Shown here piece by piece: positions 11,622-23,700 of a stretch of 64,000 bases of DNA. The stretch is taken from NCBI GenBank assembly GCA_020536535.1, contig JAHLWZ010000829.1:21885-85884 (forward strand). Reading direction: 5' to 3'. The translations under genes and the position numbers were made by a program. The notes below the pieces were generated by a model. It saw only the letters and a list, made by a program, of their open reading frames with translations. It did not search any database and had not been told where the DNA came from. Source of the DNA: Pelomyxa schiedti (taxonomy: Eukaryota > Evosea > Pelobiontida > Pelomyxidae). Each line of letters begins with the position of its first letter. Positions within the stretch are counted from its first letter, which is position 1.

Positions 11622-12935
11622 TTATGATGACTTTTCCTTTGGAACAATGTTCTTGGCTTGGAGTTCCTTGTCGGATGTGTTGACAGCGGCGTGGAGTGTT
11701 GGCTTGGCCGAAACTCTGTAGGCACCGACAACAACAGCGTGATCTCTCTCGTAGGGCTCCAGTGAGATTTGTTCCAGTGGTTTGAATTGCTCTTGTTGGA
11801 GTTTCTTCACCTCATTGGCAAATACCAAATCAGCTGGGGCAGTAGAGTCGATGCAATTGGCCTGGGTGTATGGTCACGTGCAAAGCCAATTAAAACAGGA
11901 ACACCAACCTTGATGGAGATGATGAAATGTCCACCGTTCTTCAAGAAGTTGTGGGCGTTAATAGCAAGGATACGAGCTTGGTCGGGTTGGGCTACATCCT
12001 CAAAGATGCAATCAACCATGTCAACCAACATGCGGTACTAAACACTCTTGAGTTTGAAGAAAAACAACCAAAAAAAAAACCTTGTGTGGATGGCGGGCAT
12101 CCTCAATGATGGGGATAATGTTGGTTCTCTTCTTGGCTACATTGATAAGATCTCGGCCTGATCTGTGAGAGAATTCGACGGCATAAACTACTCCGGTCTA
12201 GTATTACGTAAGGCGTTAAAAGGTAGAGGCAAGGTGTATCATACCGGACCAACAATATCTGACACGTGGCTTACAGTTGTTCCGGAGGCAGCACCAAGGT
12301 AAAGTACCTTGGAGCCGATGGTGACCCATGTATTATCAATACCACCAATAATGGCAGCAGCTAACTTGGATCGGAAGGGATTCCAGACTCTGTATTCCTT
12401 CTTCTCTCCATTCTACATAAAGTGAGATTACTGTTTGTACAGAAAGCATAAGACAACACGACACAAAACCCCCGACAAAAACAAAAACAAAAACGAAATC
12501 GAAAAGCACCTCCTCGACGGCAATACGCTTCTCTCCATAGACTGACTCCCCAGGGACAAGGTTGAGCGTGACGAGGTTGTCTTCCTTCCCCTTGGCGATG
12601 TAAATTCCCTCGTGCCTGTGCTTTACAATCACCACCTTCAAACCGCCGCCGCCCCTCCCTCCCCTGCCCCCGCGGCCACCTCTTCCGCCGCGGCCGCCGC
12701 CTCCTCGCCCGCCTCCGCGTCCTCCCCTCCCTCCGCGGTCACCGCCGCCTCCTCTGCCGCCAAATCCTCCCCTGCCGCCGCCAAATCCTCCTCTGCCGCC
12801 GCGAGGTGCTCCGCGTCCTGTGAAAAAGGGAAAAAAAGGGGGGGAAAAAAACCGACGTAAGTGAGGGCGAACAGCGTGGATGGTGTGTGGGTGTATGCGT
12901 GGCTGCAACCCGGAAAGACGACACTCACCGCTCAT
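11622..12935 (-). CDS. Fibrillarin, rRNA 2'-O-methyltransferase of box C/D snoRNPs
   Basis: Nucleolar S-adenosylmethionine-dependent methyltransferase guided by box C/D snoRNAs. Exon 1 is only MSG plus a GTGAGT donor. Exon 2 opens the glycine/arginine-rich (RGG) domain (about 12650-12820). It is followed by [20 protein letters not shown] (about 12600), the SAM-binding strand [20 protein letters not shown] (about 12290-12240), [41 protein letters not shown] (about 11990), GGHFIISIK and the C-terminal [21 protein letters not shown]. Length and motif order match the family. Introns are short except intron 1 and one near 12420-12510. The glycine tract is coded by GC-rich DNA. It is transcribed divergently from the RCC1-TIR gene. 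Confidence 0.96.
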
Positions 12936-13347
12936 CTCTTGCGTGTAGCTTTATCTGATCTGCGTGGGATTGAAAACTTAATGATTATTTCTCGCTTTGC
13001 CGAGAGCCCTCAATTTGCCGCACGTCAGCAACTGCACAATTGCAAAGTAATAGATCTTGCTGGAGTTCTGTGTGGTCTTTCCATCCCAGCAGCTCTGGAA
13101 GAGGGTGAGCTGAGAGGTACATCATGCATCCTGAGGTTCTCTCAAGCAATCGTTCTCAGAGCAGCATCAGTCTCCTTTCATCAGTTACCGAAAACATCAT
13201 TCCGAAAAACTCTTCTCGGATACGCTTTGAGAAATCGAGAGTTCGCCTCGCGTTTGGCCAACAATCAACAGGCCAGGGCGAAAAAGAAAGAAAAAAAAAA
13301 GAAGTCTCAGTCTCCCTTTGGCTCCCATTGACTGAGGAGGAAGCACA
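12936..13347. promoter_or_regulatory. Shared 5' region of fibrillarin and the RCC1-TIR gene
   Basis: The two genes diverge here and their start codons are about 412 bp apart, so both promoters should lie inside. No TATA-like box stands out. Open frames cross it on both strands but resemble nothing and end in A-rich low-complexity DNA near 13285-13300. Confidence 0.5.
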
Positions 13348-16300
13348 ATGTTCGGACAGGAGGAAGACCCCGTGGGTGAAGTTTGGAGTTGGGGTTCAAA
13401 CGTGACCTTCTCAACCGGCCATTTCGAGGTTGACAATGCCGGGGAATTGCTGCCAGAACAGGTTGGTGCCGCCTCACTTGTTTCTAAACAAAAAAAGAGT
13501 TTCTAAAGCACAGCCTGGTTTTGTTTTGGTTTTGCTTTGTTTTTTTAGAGGAAATTATACAGTACACCAAGGTATGTTACCAGTTTGGAAGGGGACTCTA
13601 TTATAATGGTTGCATGTGGCCAAGGTAACAGCTCAATTTGATTGTATGATCCCACTTTTAAAACCCAAAAGGCCACACTATGGCACTAACCACTGGTCTT
13701 CAACTTTGGGCATGGGGGAAAAATGATTTTGGGCAACTTGGTCTTGGTGACAAGGCATCCTGCTCTTTGATGTTCTAATTGTAGTTTTAACTTTAACTCA
13801 AACACACACAAAAAAAGAGACTACAAATTGTCCCCAGACGAGTTACATCTCTCACAGAACAAATTTCTATGGCGGCATGTGGCTTGAACCACACAATTGC
13901 ACTTACCACAACAGGCAATGTGTATACCTGGGGTGAAGGTCGTTTTGGTCGATTGGGTCATGGACCCACAATGTTGGATGACCTACCATCACCACTTCAG
14001 GTAGCTTCCTTGCCAGCTGCAAAAGGAGTATTTGCTGGAGGCAACCAGACAGCAATTATTACGGAAGATGGAACGCTTTTCACGTGGGGGTGGAATGGAA
14101 ATGGGTAATGGCCCTTCACCAGTGTAACCCATCTTAATTTGTATCAGGCAACTAGGATTGGGGTAGGACTCTGTTTCATTTGTTAAAACGTAAACATAAC
14201 TTTTATGAGAAAGAATGCACGTCACCTCATAGATTCACAATTATTTTTTTCTAGGTTTACAAATGACATCCTTTCTGGTGTACCTATACCAACTCAAGTC
14301 GGTGAAACAAACCGGCGTCTAATTGACTACATTGATCGGCACGCTATCCGAGAAGGTGAAGGTATGCAAAAATAGCTTTTAGCATTGAAACCTTTATCAC
14401 TGACAATAGCAACCCGCCTTCACTAGTATCTCGAATTGGAAATCAATGGGAACTTCTAATTAGTACTGTTCGCTCTACTCTTTTGGGGCTCCAAGATAGA
14501 GCTGCACGGGAGCTCAGTAGACTTTTTCAAAGGACTGACAATGCAGTAAAGGAAGAACAAATCAAGTTAATTCAAGATGTTGCAAAGAATGGTGGTCGTG
14601 ACGAGTCAACATCACGGTTGCTTGAACTTTTGGTTCAGGCTTTCCATGAGCTTGACTTGTACAAACTTGTAGAGAGTGAAGGTCGGGGGACTGATGTATG
14701 AGCCTGGGAGTTTTGCTCTTCCCTAATTTTGCTCAGACAGCATTTGTAAAAATAGCCATTGGTGAAAGACACATGGTTGGTATTACACCAGAGAAAAAAT
14801 TATACACTTGGGGTGAGTTGCTCTTTCGCCGTTCTTTACAATGACTTACATGACAAAGGCTGCAACGGCCATGGGCAACTAGGAAGACTTACTGAGGGCA
14901 ACCGAGATTCATTGAAACCAGCCCAAATAGAGAACTTTCCTGAAGTTACTGATGTGCGATTAAATGCTCTTTTGCCAGCAACCCATATGCATTAGGTGTC
15001 GTGTGGAATGGCACACACTGTTGCCATTTCTAATGGCGTTGTTTTTTCTTGGGGACACAAAGAAGCTGGTAGGCTTGGGTATGCTCTTCAGGCACTTTCT
15101 TTCAGTACTCATGCAACCTCAATCAGCTACGATATAACAAGCATAACTGATGAGAGAAAACCTCGGCAAGTCCCTGGGGTTACGGGCGCCGCCATTCAAG
15201 TTAGCTGTGGAGAGCATCACACAGCTGTTTTATGTGAGGATCATACCGTCATGACGTGGTTGGTCGCTTGTCCCATTCTTTTTTGAAACTAACACCCCAA
15301 ATTAAGGGGTTTTAATAACTCTGGCCAGTGCGGGTATACCATCTTCAAACTATTTTCAACTTTCATTAACATTCACAGGTACACAGTAGCCGCTGAAGAG
15401 GAATCAAGACCAGTTGGCCATCCTCCCACCACAATCGCCAGATTTTCTGGAATATCTTTCTTGAGCTCAGGTTGTGCGCATATCGTGACAATTGTCCACA
15501 CCTCCGATACCTTCTGCCAGTTATGCAGAGATGGTGATTTAAAGGTAGCAACTCTGGTCCTTATGGCCTTCATTGAATCTGTTGTCTAGGCAATTAAAGA
15601 ACGAGTACATAATGGCACTCAGCCAGCCCACGAGGTTGACAGAAGAGGAAGAACAGGTTCGAGGGTAGTTCCCTCAGGACCCTTCTAAGTGACTACGTTA
15701 CCACTAGGGTTCTTCTATGCAATTGAATTTGGGAGGATGCCCGTTATCAATTATTTACTTGATGTTGGCTGCCAAGTAGACCCCACTGACAAGGAAGGAT
15801 TCACCCCACTCCATATCGCACTTACTTCTGGGCAAAAAGATTGTGTCAAGTATAATTTCTCATTTTTATCCCTCTGCCTGACTTTTCTCCAAAGGCTTCT
15901 TCTATCTCGTAAATGCAATTTGAAGAAGAAGACTATTCGTGATGGTCATACCCCACTTCACATTGCAGCCATATCTAAGAACGTGGACATGGTTCAGTTA
16001 CTGGTGATTAATGGATCGCCTCTTGACATTGTAGATTCAAGTGGCAAAACTGCTCTTGATTACTTGGATCCAAACACTGCTCAAAATATACGAAGTCTCA
16101 TAGGGAGGTGCGACATTGCCGTACTGTGTGCCCCACAAGAGCAAACCTTTGCTCAAAAGTTGGCGACAAGCATAAGAAACTATGACCTGAGTGTCTGGGC
16201 CGATGATACTCCTGCCAAAGAGGTTATGGGTGGCGAGGATTCTGTCTTGTACACAAGTATTATGCACAGGCTAACCAATTCTCGTGCTGTTGTCTGGGTA

Positions 16301-17436
16301 TTACATGCTCATCAAATATGATACAATTCCAATATAAACTAGATTGTATCAAGAAATTCCTTGAATTCTGAGAGAGCCAAGACTCAACTGTTTCTTGCCA
16401 AGCAACTGGAAAAGCCACTATTTCCAATCTGGTTTGATGTTGTTACAGACCTCCCTGGTGATGTAGAACAGATTATTTACCGAACACAATTAGTCGATTT
16501 CTCACCCGCCGTAAGTTTCGCTCTCATTCCACTCTTTTTCATAAGTAACAGGCAACCTATCAAGAAAGTGTTGTGAAACTAGTTCATGGTCTTCAATTAG
16601 CATTAGAAGGAAGGAGCGCACTCCAACAGGAATCATCTGACGAACCAACCTTGAGTGAAGCTGAAATGGAGCAACAAAAATCCAAAATGGCTACCTTCAT
16701 GACTGGTAACAGCCCAAAAATCCATCATGGCATTTGCAGTTTATTTTTATTTTTTCAAACCAGAATCTCAGAAACGACCGTACCTCTTCGTGTGCTTCCA
16801 TTGGTCTGATCGACGTGATGTCAATGAATTGCAAAACGCACTTGAAACACACAACTGGCTTTGCTATCCTGGCTACAACAAAGTTCATACAACACAGGTA
16901 CCTCTCTCGTGACCTGGATATATGTGGAACCCACAATTTAAATCATAGGAATCCTCTGATCTCCTACTTAATGCCTCGGCCTGCCTTTTCTGTCTTTCGC
17001 AGACGTCCTGCAGTAACGCGCTTGTACGAGAACAAACAGGTTTCGCCGAAAACCACGGTGTACCTCTGGTAAGTGTCCCACAATTCACTAGATACTAAGT
17101 TCGTTCCGGCAATCTAAATAGTTTCCTGTCCAACTGGGAACCTCTCTGAGACTTGATCCCGCTATGCAATATTCACTAGCCCGCGCTCCATCATTTTTCT
17201 TCAATGGCCCACACAAAAAAGCGGCAGTGGACCAATTGCTCCACTCACTGAATCTCAGCATGTACGTGCGCAGCAGAGAGCTGGAGGAGGTTTCCCTGAG
17301 AAAACAGATAAAAAAGGTCACAGAGGATACAGCTTCCGAGAAACTGCATTTAGCACAACTGAGAGAAATTTTGGCAGAAATGGAAAGAAAGGCTGCAGAA
17401 CAAAAGAAAGCTGGTGGGGGTGGTGGCTCTGTGTAA
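13348..17436 (+). CDS. RCC1-ankyrin-TIR-TIR multidomain protein
   Basis: Large cytosolic signalling-type protein, probably over 1100 residues. RCC1-like beta-propeller repeats come first (VWSWGSN, LQLWAWGKNDFGQLGLGD, VYTWGEGRFGRLGHG, LFTWGWNGNG, LYTWGCNGHGQLGRL, VVFSWGHKEAGRLG; about 13370-15330), broken by an alpha-helical insert (about 14430-14700). Ankyrin repeats follow (GFTPLHIALTSGQKDCVK, DGHTPLHIAAISKNVDMVQ; about 15580-16080). A first TIR-like domain spans about 16105-16540 (IAVLCAPQEQTFAQKL, YDLSVWADD, RAVVWVLSRNS, KPLFPIWFD) and a second about 16775-17160 (PYLFVCFHWSDRRD, ASACLFCLSQTSCSN, VPLFPVQLG). A charged coiled coil closes the protein (17230-17400). Start MFGQEEDPVGEV leads straight into the first blade. 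In TIR1 the position of the SARM1-type catalytic Glu appears to be Gln by hand alignment; in TIR2 a Glu-Gln pair (VREQTGFA) makes the assignment ambiguous. Confidence 0.85.
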
Positions 17437-17607
17437 AAACAAATTAAAAAAAACCCAAATAAAATGTAACAACATGCCAACATCAAGAATTTTTATTATC
17501 CATTTTTGTCAAACGTTCTTTTTTTTGTTGTTTGTTACACCAATCCCCTGCACTCAGAACGCCAAAGTGTGGAAGGAAAAAAAAATCATAATCCTAAACA
17601 AAAAGCA

Positions 17608-18437
17608 ATGGAAAACGAGATCTCAGAGTTAGACAGAGGAAAGGGTTGGTGGGAGAAGGTCGGGTGCTGGTGCTTTGTGGTCTTGGGTCTGCTTCACGTT
17701 TTCTCACCTAGCATTCGTTTGAGAGCTATTGTAAGAGAAAAGATACAAACTCACCTCTCAATGGATTCGGCACTTACAGCCTGAAAGGTTGCTAATGCTA
17801 CTTGGCTGGGTAGCCTGTGTGCAGGTACACTGATTCTCCGGGTTGTGTTTGGAAAGGCCACAGCTAAGGAATCTAGAGTGTGCACCCTTAGCTTTGTGGG
17901 AGGGGAAAAAAGGAATTACCTTGCTGAGAGTACAAAGCAACTCGACTGGTTTTTCTACGCATACACTCGATCAGCTTTCAGGGTAATGCTGCATGCTTAT
18001 TCAGCTCCAGCTGGAATTCCGACTTGCTTGCTAACTCTGGGGCTGGGCTCCTTTTTCTCTAAGTTCAGCCTGTTGCTTACTGGGCACATGCCAGTGAATG
18101 TTTTGTAAAAGGGGTGCGGTTGTGGTACTTACACCCTTCTAGGTCAATATCTTATTGATGGAATATATTTTCTTGAATATGTTGATGATTGGGTGCGCTT
18201 TTACCATACCTGCAACACACTTACTATTGCTTGTGACAGTTCAGGAGGTGACATTTCTATCACATTGAATCTCTTTAATGACCCGCAGTATTTCACCACA
18301 TTTCGAACTACAATTCAATGTCTTTTCCATGAGGCTCGACAGAGTCACAACAGCTGGGTCGAGAACTGGTATGTGTGCATTACTGTGTGTAACTGACAAC
18401 GTAACAAGGCACGGTGTAGTTCTTTGCTTCCAGCTAG
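17608..18437 (+). CDS. Hypothetical membrane protein, exon structure uncertain
   Basis: Not recognised. The start codon opens a short protein with a hydrophobic segment (KVGCWCFVVLGLLHVF, about 17660-17710). A GTAAGA donor at about 17730 and a CTTACAG acceptor at about 17780 give a 50-nt intron, after which the frame reads PERLLMLLGWVACV. Further coding-like stretches are AGTLILRVVFG...LDWFFYAYTRSAFR (about 17823-17980) and IYFLEYVDDWVRFYHTC...NSWVENW (about 18145-18370), the last followed by a perfect GTATGT donor. Splicing there to 18434 would stop immediately (TAG). A hydrophobic alternative frame also exists at 18140-18265. Several membrane segments are likely, but neither the family nor the exact joins can be fixed. 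Confidence 0.35.
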
Positions 18438-18943
18438 CGTGTGACTGCATAAGCCTCACGGTAAACATTATTGGGTGCTTTTGGGTGACCAAGGCAACAG
18501 TACGCGCGTGATATTCACGAGTTAGATCGCTTAATGCTCACTGTGCAGATTGCTCGATTATACGATATGGACGCAATGTTGCTGCTTAGAGATTTCGCAA
18601 CCATAGGCTGGTTTTTCTTTCGCGACGCACTGAAGAGCGGAGTAATGTTGAGAGAACGACTACAACCAATACAATTATAGCCGAATGTTCTGAACACAAA
18701 AAAACTGGTACTTCGGCCACATGCGTGCGGTCTCCGAATCAGACCCAGGATACGAACCCAATACGTTATGTGCCATAAATATGCAGTGGTCTGTGAGAGT
18801 GAATTGTGGGTGGGCTCGATCAAGCCCAACGCCGCAGTGTGCGTTCTTACCGTTGATGGAAACGAAAAACAACAGCCCCTTTCGCGAATCGTTCGTTTCC
18901 GATCTCCCCTCCTGCTTGGACAGTCAGCAAAAATCAAACCAAC
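18438..18943. other. Intergenic region before the CDP-DAG synthase gene
   Basis: No supported gene. A 175-residue open frame on the minus strand (18515-19042) overlaps the downstream gene's first exon and has no recognisable domain. It is most likely a chance frame. The promoter of the following gene should lie here. Confidence 0.5.
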
Positions 18944-20698
18944 ATGAGTGACGGCGTAATCGTACAGCGCAAGAAGTCCAAGGTAACTCACATCCGAGCC
19001 CCCACGTTGTATTCGTTCTCCACTACTAGCATCAACAAACACACAACACTCACCTTGCGGCGTTACAGAACACGAGCAGCAGCAGCCCGACTACTTCCAA
19101 GTCCACTGCTACGACTTCCAGCACATCGCCGGCGGCTGCCCCGGCCCCTGCGGCGGGGAGCCGGTGGCGCACGTGGTGGGTGCGGACGGCAGCCACGCTC
19201 GTGATGCTGGGCGTGTTCTTCTTGGTGATTTACGTGGGCCACTTTGCGTGCGTGGCGCTGATTTTGCTGTGTGAGGCTCTCGTGTTCCAGGAAATCATGA
19301 ACTTGGCCAACTGCTTAAGGAGACAGCACCTGAACTAGCCGGATTATCATCTGGTATGCCTACTTTTCCCCTGAACATATTGTTCATTTTGTGGCCTCCT
19401 CAAATGAATGAAGGTATGTGTTTTTTGTGGCACAGTATTTCCTCCTTGGACTTGTTCTGAAAAGCTACTTTGAAGAGCAGCTGGTTGTGTATCCCGTAAT
19501 CAACATCTTGTCACACCATCACAATATCATTTGCTTCAGTCTGTACCTTGTTGGCAAGTTTTATGTCATCCTCCTTTCGCCTTGACAATAATTAGCCTTT
19601 GTTTCCTTTGTGATGAGTCTGGAAGCAAAAAAATACAAAGCACAATTTGTCCAGTATGGATGGTCACACCTCGTTGTCTTGGCTATCCTCATTCAAGCAA
19701 ATTTCTGGGTTTACAATGTCTTCCAAGGGCTAATCTGGTAAGCCCATTCATTCCACCCAAGCGTACTTAAAACTAAAGGCTCATATTGCCTGCATCTTTG
19801 ATAATATGCAATGATATCTGGGCTTTCATAACTGGGTTCTTCTTTGGACACACTCCTCTCATTCAGCTCAGCCCAAAGAAAACATGGGAGGGATTTATTG
19901 GCGGCTTTGTTGCTACTGTTATACTTGGTTACATATTGAGTGCCTTATTTATACATCCATGGATGATCTGTCCGAAGACGGCAAATATACATTCCACAAT
20001 GTATATCTTCTAAACTGTGAACAGGATCTATTCACATGGTCAGTTCAGTGTGAAATGTCTCCTATATTCTCATTGCACCATTATGCTCTCCCAGCGTTCT
20101 TGATTAAGGCCTTTTCATTTGTAAGCCTCTCTTTCTCCTATCCCTAAATTGAAGTACTTCAGGTTGGTCTGAACTGGACTCACTTGGTTTGTTATCCCTT
20201 CCAACTACATACGTTCCTTATGGCAATTTTCGGGTATGAAAATGCCAACACAGAGTGCCTCCATTTAATTAAGTCCCAGGTCCCTTGTTGCTCCCTATGG
20301 TGGTTTCTTTGCCAGTGGCTTCAAACGCGCTTTCAAAATCAAGGTGACTTATTCATGTCTCATGCGATCCCTAATGAGTCTCATTTTTTTTTTGTTTTTT
20401 TTAACTCAGGACTTTGATGAGAAGATTCCCGGGCACGGCGGTGTTACAGACCGCATGGATTGCATGTTCCTAATGGGAACATTCTCCTATCTGTATCTGA
20501 CCACCTTCATTCTGACTCCAGACACAGTGATGACAGTGTTCTCCAAAGTATTATTCCCGTTCCTGTTACAATTCAGGCACTTCTTTTTCTCACCACCGTG
20601 CTTTCCTATTATAGGCCATGGCACTCGGAGACGTTGAGCAAGTTCAGCTTTACGAAAAACTCCACGGTCTTCTTGTTACAAAGGGGCTCTTGGCGTAA
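18944..20698 (+). CDS. Phosphatidate cytidylyltransferase (CDP-diacylglycerol synthase)
   Basis: Integral ER membrane enzyme making CDP-diacylglycerol from phosphatidate and CTP for phosphoinositide and other phospholipid synthesis. A Ser/Thr/Ala-rich cytosolic N-terminus leads into membrane helix [17 protein letters not shown] (about 19195-19250). Then come a helix after [15 protein letters not shown] (about 19438), [33 protein letters not shown] and [13 protein letters not shown] (about 19870-19910). The family signature, with [10 protein letters not shown] and after an intron [13 protein letters not shown] (about 20310-20465), retains the HGG and Asp residues. One phased intron (19554-19595, 42 nt) is GC-AG. 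The joins between about 19300 and 19438 and near 19990-20025 are uncertain. The C-terminus is [19 protein letters not shown], as in eukaryotic CDS1/2. Confidence 0.92.
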
Positions 20699-20788
20699 TC
20701 CTCACCTCCAACTTGGTACCCCAAGTTAGCATAAGAATGCTTTTAAACAACACGTTCCTTGCTTTTTCGCCACATTGGGGTGCAGGAG

Positions 20789-23700
20789 ATGAAGGGCGCC
20801 GCGTCGAACTTCGCGAATTTGGCTGCGGCACTTGCGCCCGACAGCGAACGAGGTACAGCACTGCGCGACGCCCTGCGGGTGTTGGGCGGCGACGGTGACG
20901 CAACAGCAACTGCGGCCGCTGCGCCCTGCTTGTCGCTGGCCACAGTGTCGAGGTGCCACGCCGCCGCGACCAAGTTGGCGCAGGTGGTGACGGCGGCGGC
21001 CGAGGCGCCGGAGAGGCCCGTGCCGGTTACCTTAAGCAAGGCGATTGTGGGAGCGGGCACGAGGGCACTGTGCATTGAGGCCGTTGCTAACAGCTTGACC
21101 CAGGTCCAATTCATTTCAAGGAAAAAGGGTGTGTGGAGGCTACTCTCAAACATTTTTTTTTTATTTGCTCATTATGTTGATGTGTGACACATGATTAGAA
21201 TTCACAGAGGAGGTGCTGAGAGAAATGATGAGGTGTTTCGTTGTGAAGTGCGAGTACCTGTCAATGCAACTGACAGACTCATGGGATACAATCAAAATCG
21301 AGCCCCATGTCTCAGTGGTAAACTAAACAAGAATTTGCTATTGTCATACTTTGGCGAGGATCGAGACTAACTTGACTCTCATACATACATAAGTGCAGAT
21401 TCAAAACAAAGCAGAGCACATCAAAGGACTTGTAAACAGGTCCAAGGGACTTGCCTCTGTCCGAAACAGTGATGGGCACACAGCCCTCCATTTGGCGGCA
21501 ATAATTGACAGGCCTGATTGCGCCAGAATTTTGGCACAGTTCCCAGTGCCTGTTCAGGCCACCCGTGGTTCGTTACTTTGCTTATTTTCTGTTCTAACTG
21601 ATTTAATTCTCTCGTGGTCGTTACATATTTTCATTGAATTGTGTTGACAGACAACAACGGGAAGACAGCCGCGATTCTTGCCGCGGAATGTGATTCACTG
21701 GAAACATTCTCCACGTTGATGGAAGAAACGATGACGGAGTCAATGATGAACACTGTGTGACAACTCCCTTATTGCTTATCAAAAAATCCCCTGATCAACG
21801 GACCGATCCGAAACAGCTTCTTTGGACTGTTGTCAAGGACTCGAGCACACGATGTTTCCAGCTCCTGGCCAATGTTCCAAACATCTTTGACACATGGCGA
21901 GGAACGCACAATGAAACACTTCTTCACGTGGCTGCACTCTTTGGGTGCAGAATGATGGTTGATAAGATCATCTCTGCCGGGTGTGTTCATTTTTGCCAAT
22001 CCCACCAAATTCTCACGCGAACAAACACAGAGTTGACAGGTCAATCTGTGATTCACATGGAAACACAGCACTTCATTACGTGTCCAAATCTGGGAATGCA
22101 ATGTGCCTTGGGAAGGTTCATTTCCATTTCTCATTTGGTTTTATAATCATCGTTTCTTTGATGCCGCTGATGACAACAAAACAACAGTTGATTGAACATG
22201 GGATCAATAAGGACGCACGAAATGACAGTGGAGAGACAGCCATTGTTGTTGCCGTGAAGGAAAACTCTCACATCACGCGCTTGTTCATTGACAGAGAGGT
22301 GGACTTGCTCATCCCTGACAGTGAGTAGTTATAAGTATCCTAATGTAATTATTGTGAATTAATATGCTTCTTCTTTCCCTTTCCCTCATCCCCCCTGTTA
22401 CACAATGATAGATGAAGGGAACACACCACTTTCCGTGGCGATTGGGACAAACAACCTTCCCGTGGTTCAAGCACTCGTTGGTACTAACAAGATAGATCCT
22501 GAGTCCCTTAGGAAAGGGCTTAATCTTGCAGTTGGGATGGGAAACCTTCCAACCGTGGAGGCTCTTGTCGCATCCAAGGCAACTGATACCAGTATCCTCA
22601 GCAGTGGCCTCCTTTCAGCTGTGAAATACTGTGCGTGTGTGCTCACGAAGACTCTGCCCTTCCAACACACCCTTTCTGCATCCTCATCTGCCCTTCACTC
22701 ATTCACACAAACCAACCCAAAAAAAAAAAAAAAAACAGGTGGAAGAAGCGATCTGACAACAGGATGCTTCCAAAATGGGATTCAAATCATGAAGTTCCTT
22801 TCGGCGAGTGGAGGTGATATCAATACAAGGGACCCAGATGGGTTCACTCCCATTTATTTAGCTGCCAGTTCTGCCTATACACCCACCCGGTCAGCCCTTG
22901 TTTCAGCTGTTCTTGATTTGTATGGCATCCTTCTTCGGTTCTTTCTTTTTCATGATAGAACAAACCCTACAGAGGAGGAAATCCAAATCAAGCAGCACCC
23001 ACCGTTGCATCCTCACCACAAAATGCAGAAACACCTTTTATTGCTGTAATGAAACATTCCGATCTTGTTTGTAGTGAACTGATCTTGGGAAAAGGAGCAA
23101 AATTAACCAAGTAACCAATCATCACTACATTCATCCACCAACACTTTTTCCTCAAAAAATTTCCTCAGATATGAGGCCAACTATGGACTCTTCTCAGCAA
23201 TCAGATACTGTATGCCGTCACTGCAATAACTGCTTTTCATAATTGTACAATAGGTACTCAAACTACAAGTGCCACCACACCAGAGTTATTTGAGAAATGG
23301 TTTCAAATGATGAAGACCATGGTCAACTGTGGTGCAGACATCAATTCAACTGATGACAAAGGGTGTTCTCCAATTGCCTTGGCTCTGTGCTCTTCAGAGC
23401 CCAGGATTGTCTCTGCTGTTCTTGACTTGTATGTCTGTTTTATTCAGTCTTTTTTTTTTTCCTGACCCATCTATTCCGCAAAGTGGTGCGAACCCAAATT
23501 TGCCGTCAATTCCAGTCTCCTCGTTTACGAGTGAGTCTCCTCTTATTATGGCTATTAAGCATAAAAACTCTGTGTTCTGTAATCTGCTCATGGATAAAGG
23601 AGCAACACTCAACTCGTATTTTTCACTTTATTCTTCTTCTTCTAACCGAGGAAGAACTGAAGCAAACTCCTCTGTCTCTGGGGAAACTATGCTACTACAA

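Noticed and set aside
18700-18790. tRNA-like stretch on the minus strand (GGTTCGTATCC near 18762)
   Set aside because: The T-loop lacks the invariant A at position 58, the T stem pairs poorly, and no matching acceptor stem or anticodon arm was found.
18515-19042. 175-residue minus-strand open frame
   Set aside because: It overlaps the first exon of the CDP-DAG synthase gene, has no domain or splice support, and its composition is irregular.
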